A stretch of 64,000 nt of DNA from CAZCBX01 sp964497185 (lineage in GTDB: Bacteria > Bdellovibrionota_G > JALEGL01 > JAGRMV01). The translations under genes were made by a program, and so were the position numbers. The stretch lies in contig CAZCBX010000001.1 of assembly GCA_964497185.1 (NCBI GenBank), positions 231,519-295,518 of the forward strand, read 5' to 3'. The notes under the pieces are model-generated. The model was not told where the DNA came from and searched no databases. It worked only from the letters and a program-made list of their open reading frames with translations. Every line of letters starts with the position of its first letter. Position 1 is the first letter of the stretch. Positions 33,627 through 42,422 of the stretch are shown here, one piece after another.

Positions 33627-34603
33627 TTTGCGTTTGGTTGCTCTGCCTGAGTTTTTCAGTTTCTGCGTATGCACAAGACGCAGTTTCGACGGCATTGGTT
33701 CACACCAATCAAACTTACGTGCTTTCCACCACGGGTAAAAACCCAGACCCACTGCAAGAATACAACGTGGGCGATGTGGTGTACGTGATTACTGGAAAAA
33801 AAGAAAAGGGGTATGTGCGCGTCACTTTTGACCCCACCAATCTTGAAGGCAATGGCTGGATTCAAGAAAACAAAATTCGCATTGTATCCGGCTACCGTTC
33901 CACCGACGGCAAACTACCCAAAGAGTACCAACGCAAATATACAGAAGAACAACCTGTGGTTGCAGACCGAGGGCTGGATCAAGGCGACGACTTGTTGTCC
34001 GGGGAGATGACCTTTATCGAAGAACTGGTAACCCAAGAGCAAGCCTCTTTGGAAAGCGAATTTGGCATCATCGATGAAGACGAGACCGGCATGCAAGAGT
34101 TGCCACCGCTGGAAGGTGGCGTGGATGGGGATAACCCTTTTGAAGAAGACCTTGAGTTTTTATTTCAAGATGATGCCGAATTTAATGAAACGTTTGAAAC
34201 AGCCAAAAACGAACATCAATCCTCTCAAGTGTACAATGTTGGCGTGTCTGCATTTTCCATGCAAGAAGATCGTTTTGCCACCCAAGTGCGCCAAATGTTT
34301 GAAGCCGATTTGCGCAAGCAGGCCAAAATCGGCAGCATTTCTACCTTTGGATACGTAGAAAACATTGAAACCACCAACCAAGTATCCAAAGTGTCACTCA
34401 GTGACAAAGTATCAGGCGTCTTTTTTGGCATACTGTCCCCGCAGGTGGGATCCAGTCGGTTGTTAAAAGTAAAATTCTATGACCGCGCGTTAAAACAATT
34501 TCTTTTTGAAAAAGTGGTGAATTTATCTGTACAGGGCGACAATCAAGCTGCCATTGAAAACCTGGCGCGCCAAGCTGCAACCTTTTTGAAAAAGGGCTCA
34601 TGA
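33614..34603 (+). CDS. Exported protein with SH3-like N-terminal domain
   Basis: The 329-residue protein has a signal peptide (about 1-21, AYAQ). Residues 30-95 look like a bacterial SH3 domain (YNVGDVVYVITGKKEKGYVRV then GNGWIQENKIRI). A very acidic linker (about 100-200) leads to a C-terminal alpha/beta domain (YNVGVSAFS, FGYVENI, FYDRALKQFLFEKVVNL) that resembles the curli-assembly/LpoB type of lipoprotein fold, though I cannot name a family. It overlaps both neighbours (13 bases and ATGA), so translation is coupled to the cytochrome and the barrel. Confidence 0.65.
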   Translation: MARIICVWLLCLSFSVSAYAQDAVSTALVHTNQTYVLSTTGKNPDPLQEYNVGDVVYVITGKKEKGYVRVTFDPTNLEGNGWIQENKIRIVSGYRSTDGKLPKEYQRKYTEEQPVVADRGLDQGDDLLSGEMTFIEELVTQEQASLESEFGIIDEDETGMQELPPLEGGVDGDNPFEEDLEFLFQDDAEFNETFETAKNEHQSSQVYNVGVSAFSMQEDRFATQVRQMFEADLRKQAKIGSISTFGYVENIETTNQVSKVSLSDKVSGVFFGILSPQVGSSRLLKVKFYDRALKQFLFEKVVNLSVQGDNQAAIENLARQAATFLKKGS

Positions 34604-35484
34604 TCATTTTTCGCCTGCTGATGTGTTTGGGGCTTGGCCTGGCCTTAACCAATGCCGCTCATGCCCAAGATGCCAACGTGAGCAACGCCGATTTATCTGC
34701 GCGCTTTTTTCAGCTGCAAAAAGGTTTGTCCATGGGGGGCGCTTTTCGGGCCATTGCTGATACCCCTTTTGCCAACTTATACAATCCTGCTGGGATCGCT
34801 CAGCGCAAAGGCCAATTGAGCGTGTCGGGCGATTATGGGTATTTTTCATCCGATGGCAATCACTTTTTGGGTGCCAGCGTCATTGACTACCAAACCTCGC
34901 CCAATGTGGCCTATGGTTTAAGTTATCATCAAGGCATTCAGAATTTTGGCACGGTTGAGGCGCAAACCCGTCAAGCCACTTTTTCCCTGGCCCATCAAAC
35001 TCAAAATGTGCTGACAGGGGCAAGCCTTAAGGGGTACTGGGTGGATATCAACAACGCGGCGCTTGATGGTCCCCGTGGTCTTGATTTGGATGTTGGGATG
35101 CTCATCAAAGCCGGAGAAATGTTGTCGTTTGGCGTGGTGGGCTACAATTTGGCCCGCGGTGGAAAAATTGAAGAGTATCCACGCATGTTGGGTGGAGGTA
35201 TTGCGCTGAAAATGCCACCGTATGGAGAAATCACCATGGATGTCGTGAAAAATTTTAACACCATCGCCAACGATGACATCAATTATCATTTTGGTGTGGC
35301 GCTGGATGTATCGGAACAAATTGAACTCAGAGGCGGGTACGCCATTGATAACATTCGCCAAAATGATTTTTATGGGGTGGGCTTGAGCGTACAGAGCGAT
35401 CGGGCCACCATTCATGCCAGCTTTGGTCAAACCCTGGACGTGGAAGCGGAAATCTATTCAGTAAGCCTAGAATACACCATGTAG
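34600..35484 (+). CDS. PorV/PorQ-like outer-membrane beta-barrel protein
   Basis: The 294-residue protein has a signal peptide (AHAQ) and the characteristic start of the PorV/UPF0164 family: LSMGGAFRAIADTPFANLYN followed by PAG. Alternating hydrophobic strands with aromatic residues run to the C-terminal Tyr-Thr-Met. PorV-like barrels serve in type IX secretion or as long-chain lipid channels, but the substrate here is unknown. Its ATG overlaps the previous stop as ATGA and it ends 12 bases before the TPR gene. Confidence 0.75.
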   Translation: MIIFRLLMCLGLGLALTNAAHAQDANVSNADLSARFFQLQKGLSMGGAFRAIADTPFANLYNPAGIAQRKGQLSVSGDYGYFSSDGNHFLGASVIDYQTSPNVAYGLSYHQGIQNFGTVEAQTRQATFSLAHQTQNVLTGASLKGYWVDINNAALDGPRGLDLDVGMLIKAGEMLSFGVVGYNLARGGKIEEYPRMLGGGIALKMPPYGEITMDVVKNFNTIANDDINYHFGVALDVSEQIELRGGYAIDNIRQNDFYGVGLSVQSDRATIHASFGQTLDVEAEIYSVSLEYTM

Positions 35485-35496
35485 GATAAGTAAAAA

Positions 35497-38400
35497 ATGA
35501 GCGACGATTCAGATAAAAAAATCAATACGGACGACATTGATCTTAGCTTTGGCGAAGACTTTGAAGATGATTTCGAAGAAGCGTTTAGCGAAGAACAGCT
35601 TTTGGTGCCCAGCGATGATGACGATGTGCCCACCTCCGCAGGCATTGACGAAAAAACCGTGTTGGTTGATGAAGATGAACAAGAAGATGAGCCGGATCAA
35701 GGCGTAGCCACACAAGATGAAAAAACTGTACTGGTGGATGACGATCAAGAAGCACAGCCATCCGTGTCCACGCAAGATGAAAAAACCATGCTCATGGGCG
35801 ACGACGATGAAGACGATGTTTTGGAGCTGGCAGACTTGCCTGAAATGCAAAACGAGCAAACCATGGCGGTGGATTCTTTTCAGGAGCAAGATTGGGACGA
35901 TGCTTCCGACAGTGATGCCATTGAAAGTGATGCCATTGAAGTAGAAGAACAAGAACCATTGGACATTGTTCAAGATTCAGAAGAAATCTTGGGCTTGATG
36001 GACTCGCAAGAGATCAGTGTAAGTGAAGGGCAAGTCGATGAGACATTCAGCGATCAAGGCGCTGGGGGCCAAACGGAAATGCTCAGTCAAGACATTGGCG
36101 CAGAGGATTTTGGACAAACCGTGGATGCGCAGCCTGAATCTCCTGAAGTCAGTGAAAAACAACCTGCAGAAGATGAAGTGATTGCCAGTGAAGCCGGCAT
36201 CGAAGGGTTGTTTGCAGACATGAATGAAGACGTCGTCTTGGACGAAGATGACAGCGAGTACGATGGCCATACGGACAGTGTCAGTGCGGATACAGAACAA
36301 GTGGGACAAACTGCACCACCCGAACAACCAAAAAGTGCTCCAGCAGCACCGATCGTAGGCGCAGCGGCGGCCAAAAAAAGCAAAGCCGAAAAAAAGAAAA
36401 AGAAAGAGCAGCCCGAAGCCTCGTTTATCGAAGCGGAGGCGTCCAAAAGCAAAAAAGTATCTTTGCCCAAAAAACGATGGTTGCTTTTTGCACCCTTGGC
36501 GCTGGTTGTGCTGATTATGATGTATGCGGGGTATGCCATTTTTCTAACGCCCCATGGGTTTATGGGCATCGGCGCCAAAGAAGATGGGGCTGTCACTCCA
36601 ACCGCACAGAGTGACGAAAAAGTACAGCTTACCCCTGAACTGTTGCAAGACTTGGGGCAGAAGTACGATCAAGCCATGTTGCTGGCCAAGGTCGATCGCT
36701 ATCCCTCTTATCAAAAAGCTCTGGGTCTGCTCAAAGAAGTTCAAAAAATTTATCCCAACCATCCCAAAGCCGCATCAGGCCTGGTGGAATTGATGATCAT
36801 GGGCAATCGTGGCTACATGACCGTTGAACAAGTCAGCACGTTGGTTCAATCCATGCGCATTGCAGAACGAGTCAGTCCCAATACACCCGAAACCCTGCGG
36901 GCCAAAATACGTCAGTTGATGTTACAGGATAAAAATGAAGAAGCCCTGGCGCGACTCAACCAACTTCAGAACATAGCCGGTGAGGACATTGCCACCATGC
37001 TTCTAGAAGCAGAGGTATATTTAGAAACGCAGGAGCTGGCCAAAGCCAAAGAAAAATTGGACGTTGTCTTGGAAAAAGAACCAGATCACATCCGTGCCCA
37101 TTATGTGCTGGCACAGTATTTTTTCGATAAGCAACTGTGGACCAACGTGATCAAAGAAACCAAACCACTGGTGGAAAATCAACATTGGCCATCCATTGTT
37201 TTACAAGCTCAGGCCCATTATCAAACCAAAGCCTATCAACAAGCCAAAACCACATTGGAAGGCTTATTGGCAGCGAATGAAGATAAACTCAGCCCCAAAA
37301 TGTATGGTCGTGCTCATAAGATTCTGTCTGACATTTACTTGCTGCACGAAAAAGATCGAGAAAAAGGCATTGCCCTGCTTGAAAAAGCAGTGGCCAAAGT
37401 CAGTCTCAACGATGTTTATGCCAAGCAATTGGGTGACCTATACCTGGAGGACGAAAACTACACCAAAGCAGCTCAATATTATGGTTTGGCGCGCAACATT
37501 CAAAAAACCAACATTGATTATGCCATTGCGCATGGTCAAGTGTTGCGCTTATCGGGCAAACCAAAAGAAGCGGTGGATATACTCAAAGCCGTGGTGACCA
37601 AAGCCCCCAACCGGGAAGATGGCGTTTTGGAATATGCCAAAAGCCGTGTGGCACTCAACCAATTTGATGAAGTGCAATCCTATCTTACCAATGTGGTCGA
37701 AACCAACCCTTCTTTTATTGAAACCATGGTGTTGCTGGGTGATATCCACTTGCAAAAAAATGAGCTGGATCAGGCCCAAGAAGTGTATAAAAAAGCCTTG
37801 GCCAAAGCCAAAACCAATCGGCTTAAAGCCATGGCCAATTATGCCTTGGGCGTGTTGCACACCAAAAAAGAAAAATGGCCCATGTCTCAAAAATATTTGG
37901 TCACGGCCAATCAGCAGATGCCCAATCAAACCGACACGCTCTTCATGTTGGGTAAAGTATATTATGCGCAAAACCAATACACCCAAGCGCAGAAGTTTAT
38001 CGAACGTTCGCTCAATCAAGACGCTGACAACTTAGAAGCCAAAGGCATGTTGGCCAGCATTTATTTTGAAAAAGGCAAACAGCAAGAAGCCATCGACTTG
38101 ATTGAAAAAGTATTGGAACAAGCCCCCAAAAATATTGAGCTGCGCATCATGTATGGTCGAATTTTACTTGCACAAGGCCGCTTTGGCGATGCCTTGGACC
38201 AAATGGATGAAGCTTATCTGATTGATGCAGAACGATACGACGTGCATTTTTACCTGGGCATTGCCGAAAGAGAAATGGGCCAAACCGATTTATCCATTCG
38301 ATCGTTGAATCGTGCATTGACCATTTGGCCTGAATCGGCCAAAGCGTATTATCAGCGAGGCCTTACCTACATTCGTAAAAATGAAATTGATAACGCCATC

Positions 38401-38904
38401 AAGGACATGCAAAAAGCCACAGACTTAAGCAAAAAATGGTCAGAGCCTTACCAAGCCGTTGCGCAGTATTATTTTGATGTGGCTTTGTACGAAAAAAGTT
38501 TGGAATTTTATAAAAAAGCCGATGCCATCAACAAAAACGATCGTCAAAGCAATTTCCAAATGGCCAAAGCGTATTTTCAACGTGGGCAACCGCAAGAGGC
38601 ACTGGACCTATTGTCTGCCATGACCAAGCAGTACCCGTCGTATGCACCTGCTTACCATGAGATTGGCGTCATTTTGGAAGAGGGCGGAGATTTTCAAAAC
38701 GCCTTTAAGTATTATCAACGTGCAACAAAAATTGATCCAAATTTTGCAGAGAGCTATCAACGCATGGGTTTTGTTTATAAAAATTTTGATCAAAAAAACA
38801 ATGCGGTGGCGATGTTTAAAAAATATTTAGCCCTGCGCCCCAACGCCATGGACCGTGAAGACATGGAAGAAGAAATTGCTCGCTTAGAATTTGTCAGACC
38901 ATGA
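35497..38904 (+). CDS. 1135-residue membrane TPR protein with acidic repeat N-terminus
   Basis: The first 290 residues are cytoplasmic and extremely acidic. They contain four related motifs: DEKTVLVD (51-58), DEKTVLVD (74-81), DEKTMLM (94-100) and NEQTMAVD (119-126). A Lys-rich stretch and one membrane helix (about 329-351) follow. The rest, about 780 residues, consists of consecutive TPR-like helical repeats (e.g. AYYQRGLTYIRKNEIDNAI, EKSLEFYKKADAINK, NAFKYYQRATKIDPNFAESY), so a large protein-binding scaffold faces the periplasm. It lies in the overlapping envelope cluster and overlaps the next gene by 4 bases. Partner proteins are unknown. Confidence 0.85.
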   Translation: MSDDSDKKINTDDIDLSFGEDFEDDFEEAFSEEQLLVPSDDDDVPTSAGIDEKTVLVDEDEQEDEPDQGVATQDEKTVLVDDDQEAQPSVSTQDEKTMLMGDDDEDDVLELADLPEMQNEQTMAVDSFQEQDWDDASDSDAIESDAIEVEEQEPLDIVQDSEEILGLMDSQEISVSEGQVDETFSDQGAGGQTEMLSQDIGAEDFGQTVDAQPESPEVSEKQPAEDEVIASEAGIEGLFADMNEDVVLDEDDSEYDGHTDSVSADTEQVGQTAPPEQPKSAPAAPIVGAAAAKKSKAEKKKKKEQPEASFIEAEASKSKKVSLPKKRWLLFAPLALVVLIMMYAGYAIFLTPHGFMGIGAKEDGAVTPTAQSDEKVQLTPELLQDLGQKYDQAMLLAKVDRYPSYQKALGLLKEVQKIYPNHPKAASGLVELMIMGNRGYMTVEQVSTLVQSMRIAERVSPNTPETLRAKIRQLMLQDKNEEALARLNQLQNIAGEDIATMLLEAEVYLETQELAKAKEKLDVVLEKEPDHIRAHYVLAQYFFDKQLWTNVIKETKPLVENQHWPSIVLQAQAHYQTKAYQQAKTTLEGLLAANEDKLSPKMYGRAHKILSDIYLLHEKDREKGIALLEKAVAKVSLNDVYAKQLGDLYLEDENYTKAAQYYGLARNIQKTNIDYAIAHGQVLRLSGKPKEAVDILKAVVTKAPNREDGVLEYAKSRVALNQFDEVQSYLTNVVETNPSFIETMVLLGDIHLQKNELDQAQEVYKKALAKAKTNRLKAMANYALGVLHTKKEKWPMSQKYLVTANQQMPNQTDTLFMLGKVYYAQNQYTQAQKFIERSLNQDADNLEAKGMLASIYFEKGKQQEAIDLIEKVLEQAPKNIELRIMYGRILLAQGRFGDALDQMDEAYLIDAERYDVHFYLGIAEREMGQTDLSIRSLNRALTIWPESAKAYYQRGLTYIRKNEIDNAIKDMQKATDLSKKWSEPYQAVAQYYFDVALYEKSLEFYKKADAINKNDRQSNFQMAKAYFQRGQPQEALDLLSAMTKQYPSYAPAYHEIGVILEEGGDFQNAFKYYQRATKIDPNFAESYQRMGFVYKNFDQKNNAVAMFKKYLALRPNAMDREDMEEEIARLEFVRP

Positions 38905-39236
38905 CGTTGTTTATCTATAAAGCCAACTGCTCGACCTGCCGTGAAGGCAAAAAAATGTTGGATGCCAAAGGCGTCGCGTACCAAGCCAGAGACTTAAATA
39001 AAAATCCACTTACGCCAAAAGAGCTTACCGAGTTGGTCGGAGAAAAAGACATTCAACCTTTTATCAACACTCGCACCGCGCTGTACCGAGAAAAAAACAT
39101 GAAGACGTCGCTTCCACCCAGAAAACAAATCATTGCTTGGATGGCCCAGCACCCCAATTTGATTAAGCGGCCGCTGCTTGTGCATAACGGCGAATTCACC
39201 CATGGCCTAGACCGGTCTTATTACGCCTCTTTATAA
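38901..39236 (+). CDS. Spx/ArsC-like thioredoxin-fold protein
   Basis: The 111-residue protein has NCSTCREGKKML (CxxC at about 10-13), the active-site region of the ArsC/Spx family, and the downstream RPLLVHNGEFTHGLDRS block that matches the RP(L/I)xx motif. Arsenate reductases usually have CxxxxxR; the nearby Arg is present (CREGKK). Members of this shape (YffB/ArsC-like) often have no arsenate activity. It is last in the cluster and overlaps the TPR gene as ATGA, so it may act in thiol control of the envelope complex, which is only an inference. Confidence 0.8.
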   Translation: MTLFIYKANCSTCREGKKMLDAKGVAYQARDLNKNPLTPKELTELVGEKDIQPFINTRTALYREKNMKTSLPPRKQIIAWMAQHPNLIKRPLLVHNGEFTHGLDRSYYASL

Positions 39237-39282
39237 CCACGTTATCATTTGAAAAACCCATTTGAAAAGGTATAAGCAACCC

Positions 39283-40551
39283 ATGGACTACGGCTTTATT
39301 GAAAAACAACGTCAAAGAGTGGAACAATCGCTGACCTTAAGAAAAGATGATTTTGATCTTGCACAGGTCGATCAGCTCAATCAGGCTCGCAAAGATCTGC
39401 AAACACAGCATGATCAACAAAAGGCCAAGCTCAACGATTTATCCAAGCAAATTGGCCAAATTTATCAGCAAAAAGGGTCTCCAGAAGAAGCACAGCTTTT
39501 GAAAGCTCAAAGTGCAGATTTAAAATCTGAAATTCAATCCCTCCATGAAGCCCTAACGCAAGCCGAGGATGAGCTGACAGAAAAGCTTTTCTATATGCCC
39601 AACGTGCTGGATGCTTCGGTGGGTGAGGGCCAAAGTGAACAAGACAACCAAGAAATTCGCCAATGGGGTGAGCCGGCAACCATGGATCATCCACAAGACC
39701 ATGAAGACCTCGCGCTGGGCTTGGGCATTTTAAACATTGAGCAATCCGCCAAGGTTTCCGGCAGTCGATTTTCTTACCTGGTGGGTGATGGCGCGCGTTT
39801 GGAACGAGCGCTGGTTAATTTTATGCTGGATGTACACCATGGGCATGGTTATCAAGAAATTTCTTCGCCCCTGTTGGTGCATCCCGACGCCATGAAAGGC
39901 ACAGGCCAACTGCCCAAGTTTGCGGACGATGCCTTTTTCATTGAAGATGGAAACTTTTATTTAATTCCCACAGCCGAAGTGCCTGTGACCAACTATCACC
40001 GCCAGCAAGTGATGGCGGCTGAAGATTTACCCCAAACCTATGTATGTTACAGTCCATGCTTTCGCAAAGAAGCGGGCTCATATGGCAAAGACACCAAAGG
40101 ACTCATTCGACAGCATCAATTTCATAAAGTGGAGCTTGTCGCGTTTGTTGAACCTCAGGACAGCTATCAAGCGCTTGAAACTTTAACCAGTCATGCGGAA
40201 ACCATTCTTCAACAATTGGAACTTCCCTATCGCGTGATGAATTTATGTGCGGGTGACATCGGTTTTAGCGCAGCAAAAACATATGATTTGGAAGTATGGC
40301 TTCCCAGCCAGCAGACTTACCGTGAAATTTCTTCCTGTTCCAACTTTGAAGATTTTCAAGCCAGACGCGCAGGTATAAAATATCGAAAAGACGGAAAAAA
40401 TCACTTCGTTCACACCCTCAATGGCTCTGGCTTGGCCATTGGTCGAACCTTGGTGGCCATTTTGGAAAACTATCAGCAACCCGATGGCAGCGTGGAAGTG
40501 CCGCGCGTACTCCAGCCCTACCTTAAAAAAGAAAAGCTTACGCGCGCTTAA
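39283..40551 (+). CDS. serS: Seryl-tRNA synthetase
   Basis: SerRS charges tRNA-Ser and tRNA-Sec with serine. The 422-residue protein has the N-terminal coiled-coil arm (about 28-110), TAEVPVTNYH, motif 2 CFRKEAGSYGKDTKGLIRQH and motif 3 NGSGLAIGRTLVAILENYQ of class II synthetases. I choose ATG 39283, with GAAAAGG upstream, over TTG 39262. A tRNA-Ser gene and its broken duplicate lie a few kilobases downstream. A bidirectional terminator follows. Confidence 0.97.
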   Translation: MDYGFIEKQRQRVEQSLTLRKDDFDLAQVDQLNQARKDLQTQHDQQKAKLNDLSKQIGQIYQQKGSPEEAQLLKAQSADLKSEIQSLHEALTQAEDELTEKLFYMPNVLDASVGEGQSEQDNQEIRQWGEPATMDHPQDHEDLALGLGILNIEQSAKVSGSRFSYLVGDGARLERALVNFMLDVHHGHGYQEISSPLLVHPDAMKGTGQLPKFADDAFFIEDGNFYLIPTAEVPVTNYHRQQVMAAEDLPQTYVCYSPCFRKEAGSYGKDTKGLIRQHQFHKVELVAFVEPQDSYQALETLTSHAETILQQLELPYRVMNLCAGDIGFSAAKTYDLEVWLPSQQTYREISSCSNFEDFQARRAGIKYRKDGKNHFVHTLNGSGLAIGRTLVAILENYQQPDGSVEVPRVLQPYLKKEKLTRA

Positions 40552-40570
40552 AAAAATAAGCCCAAACACA

Positions 40571-40594
40571 AAAAGCCCCCAGTGGGGGCTTTTT
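40571..40594 (+). terminator. Bidirectional rho-independent terminator
   Basis: AAAAGCCCCC (40571-40580) and GGGGGCTTTT (40584-40593) form a perfect 10-bp stem around AGT, flanked by T on one side and A on the other. It can terminate both serS and the convergent Spy-like gene. Confidence 0.9.
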
Positions 40595-40617
40595 GCATAC
40601 AATCGATGAAAAACAGA

Positions 40618-41085
40618 TTATTTTTCTTTTCGGTTTTTCATGTGTTCTCTGACTTTAGGCATGTTCTTTTTGCCTTTGATCACCATTTCAGCCACTTCGG
40701 CACGCTCTTCTTTGGTCAGGTCACCAAAAGCGTCTTTCATGTTGTCGATGTTTTCATCGGCCATTTTGTCTTTTCGGTCCATTTTTTGTTTGCGCATTTC
40801 ATCTTGTAGCTTTTCCATGCGTTTGAAATCACCTTCGATGAACGCTTCTTTTTTCTTGGCTTGATTGGCTTCCCACTGCGCTTTGTTCATTTCTTTTTCT
40901 TTTTTCATGCGCTCGTGGTCGGCTTTCATGCTTTGTTGGTATTGTTTCAAAGCTTTTTTTTGTTTTTCATTTAAATTTTTGGCTTGTTCAATGGTGCTGT
41001 CTTTCATTTCGCCTTCATGATGGTCTGCCATGACAGGTTGGAAAGCAAACGTGCTAAGAGCCAATAAACATAAAACTTTTTTCAT
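40618..41085 (-). CDS. Spy/CpxP-like periplasmic helical protein (tentative)
   Basis: The 155-residue protein has a signal peptide (about 1-20, VMADHH) followed by a highly charged, entirely helical sequence rich in Lys, Glu and Met. LNEKQKKALKQ and LTKEERAEVAE resemble the two LTxxQ motifs of Spy/CpxP chaperones, which protect the envelope under stress. His/Met residues near the N-terminus could bind metal. AAGGAGA is well placed before the ATG. The identification is by general pattern only. Confidence 0.45.
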   Translation of the reverse strand: MKKVLCLLALSTFAFQPVMADHHEGEMKDSTIEQAKNLNEKQKKALKQYQQSMKADHERMKKEKEMNKAQWEANQAKKKEAFIEGDFKRMEKLQDEMRKQKMDRKDKMADENIDNMKDAFGDLTKEERAEVAEMVIKGKKNMPKVREHMKNRKEK

Positions 41086-41166
41086 AAAAAATCTCCTTGA
41101 GATCGAGGGTTAATAAATATCAGGGAGTATACGCGTATGGACCAACATGCGCAAAGAATTCACCCC

Positions 41167-41946
41167 TTACTTTTGGAGGTAATGCGCGATCTTTCTGGGT
41201 AAAAAGCGCGGCGTAAAGCGAACGGATGCGGCCAATACCTTGTTTTTTAAACCCGAAACCACCACGGCTTGATTACGATAAAAGGCTTCTACGCCTTCTT
41301 TGGCCACTTCTGCGCTGCTCATGGTGTGTTGTTCAAAAAGCTTGGTGTCTTGTACATTGGCCACCGACGCAAATTCACTTTCAGTGGGGCCAGGGCATAA
41401 CGCAGTGACATGTACATGTTGATCCGACACTTCTTCGTGCAAGGCTTCGCTAAAGCTCAGCACATAAGCCTTGCTGGCGTAATACACAGCCATTTTGGGT
41501 CCAGGTTGAAAAGCGGCCACCGAGGCCACATTTAACACGCCACCTTTGCGCCGATCGACCATGGCAGGTAAAAAAGCATGGGTAAAAGCCGTCAGCGCAC
41601 GAATGTTTAAGTCAATCATCCCCAGCTGATCCTCGGCATCGGTTTCTGCAAAGTATCCGCAGTGTCCAAAGCCCGCATTGTTGACCAACACATCCAGGGT
41701 AAGGTCTTGATTGGCTAAAAAATCTTGAACCTTGGCAATGGCATCTTTTTGCGTGGCATCCAGCGCCAATACATGCACCGTCACGCCAAAGCGTTGACGA
41801 ATCTCCTGGGCGACTTGTTCCAGCCGATCTTGCCGGCGCGCCAACAACACCAAAGTACACTGCCGCTTGGCAAACTCCTTGGCAATATCCACCCCGATGC
41901 CGCTGGAAGCACCTGTAACCAATACAGTAGAATGAGCTTGAATCAT
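41167..41946 (-). CDS. Short-chain dehydrogenase/reductase
   Basis: This 259-residue classical SDR has the nucleotide-binding TGASSGIG motif, NNAG and the catalytic Ser plus YYASK (Tyr-x3-Lys). The C-terminal helix RFTPRFLPRKIAHYLQK is basic and hydrophobic, so the protein may associate with membranes, as in many lipid-modifying SDRs. Substrate unknown. It is transcribed toward the Spy-like gene. Confidence 0.85.
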   Translation of the reverse strand: MIQAHSTVLVTGASSGIGVDIAKEFAKRQCTLVLLARRQDRLEQVAQEIRQRFGVTVHVLALDATQKDAIAKVQDFLANQDLTLDVLVNNAGFGHCGYFAETDAEDQLGMIDLNIRALTAFTHAFLPAMVDRRKGGVLNVASVAAFQPGPKMAVYYASKAYVLSFSEALHEEVSDQHVHVTALCPGPTESEFASVANVQDTKLFEQHTMSSAEVAKEGVEAFYRNQAVVVSGLKNKVLAASVRFTPRFLPRKIAHYLQK

Positions 41947-42035
41947 GCCTTAGTCGTACCCGATCCATCTGGGAAAGGCAAAAAAGCCTAATAAAATGGT
42001 CTGTTTCGACCCAATTAGCGGCTTAAAAAAAATAA

Positions 42036-42111
42036 TTTGATTTAGAAGACAATTTTTGACATACACAGATTTCACAACCGGAGGATTGGCGACAGTGGTT
42101 GAACGTCTTGA
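42036..42111 (+). pseudogene. Broken tRNA-Ser copy: promoter plus 5' half
   Basis: From about 42036 the sequence repeats the region upstream of the intact tRNA-Ser (TTGATTTA, TTTGACATACACAGATTTCA and following bases), and from 42080 it continues with GGAGGATTGGC, AGTGGTTGAACG and TCTTGA, the acceptor, D-arm and anticodon-loop parts of tRNA-Ser(UGA). The 5' anticodon stem CGGCGG is missing and all 3' sequence is replaced. The two copies are exactly 180 bases apart (42080 and 42260). A 16-bp perfect palindrome (42128-42143, half CCAAAGCA) lies between them. Nothing else is seen in 41947-42259. Confidence 0.85.
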
Positions 42112-42216
42112 GCTGACATCTATAAAGCCAAAGCATGCTTTGGTCAGTGTCAGTGAGAAGCCATGTATAAGCCATGGCGCAGCCATGATCTTTTAAATCA
42201 AAGCGTTCAAAAGGTG

Positions 42217-42245
42217 TTGATTTAAAAGAAAAACTTTGACATACA
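42217..42245 (+). promoter_or_regulatory. Putative promoter of tRNA-Ser
   Basis: TTGATT (42217) and CATACA (42240) are separated by 17 bases, placing the start about 8 bases before the mature tRNA. The same pair is conserved in the broken copy (42037 and 42060). A TTGACA at 42236 is not in a useful position because its -10 would fall inside the tRNA. Confidence 0.5.
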
Positions 42246-42259
42246 CAGATTTCACAACC

Positions 42260-42349
42260 GGAGGATTGGCAGAGTGGTTGAACGCGGCGGTCTTGAAAAC
42301 CGTTGTACCTTAACGGGTACCGGGGGTTCGAATCCCTCATCCTCCGCCA
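42260..42349 (+). tRNA. tRNA-Ser (anticodon UGA)
   Basis: The 90-base gene folds as a class II tRNA. The acceptor GGAGGAT pairs with ATCCTCC, discriminator G and encoded CCA end the gene. The anticodon stem GCGGT/ACCGT encloses loop CTTGAAA with anticodon TGA at 42294-42296. A long variable arm (GTACC...GGTAC) and the T-loop TTCGAAT are normal for serine tRNA. Confidence 0.97.
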
Positions 42350-42422
42350 TTTTCCTTTAGGCATAAGTTTCTCAGTTTTTCCGTTTCTTTCTTTTTATGC
42401 GCTGTTCCGTGTTGGGATTCGA

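Noticed and set aside
42236..42241. TTGACA as -35 of tRNA-Ser
   Set aside because: Its -10 would fall in the tRNA itself. TTGATT-17-CATACA, which is present in both copies, fits better.
42023..42364. Minus-strand ORF including MRDSNPR-like sequence
   Set aside because: It is antisense to tRNA-Ser and its broken copy; peptides of this kind are well-known false genes over tRNAs.
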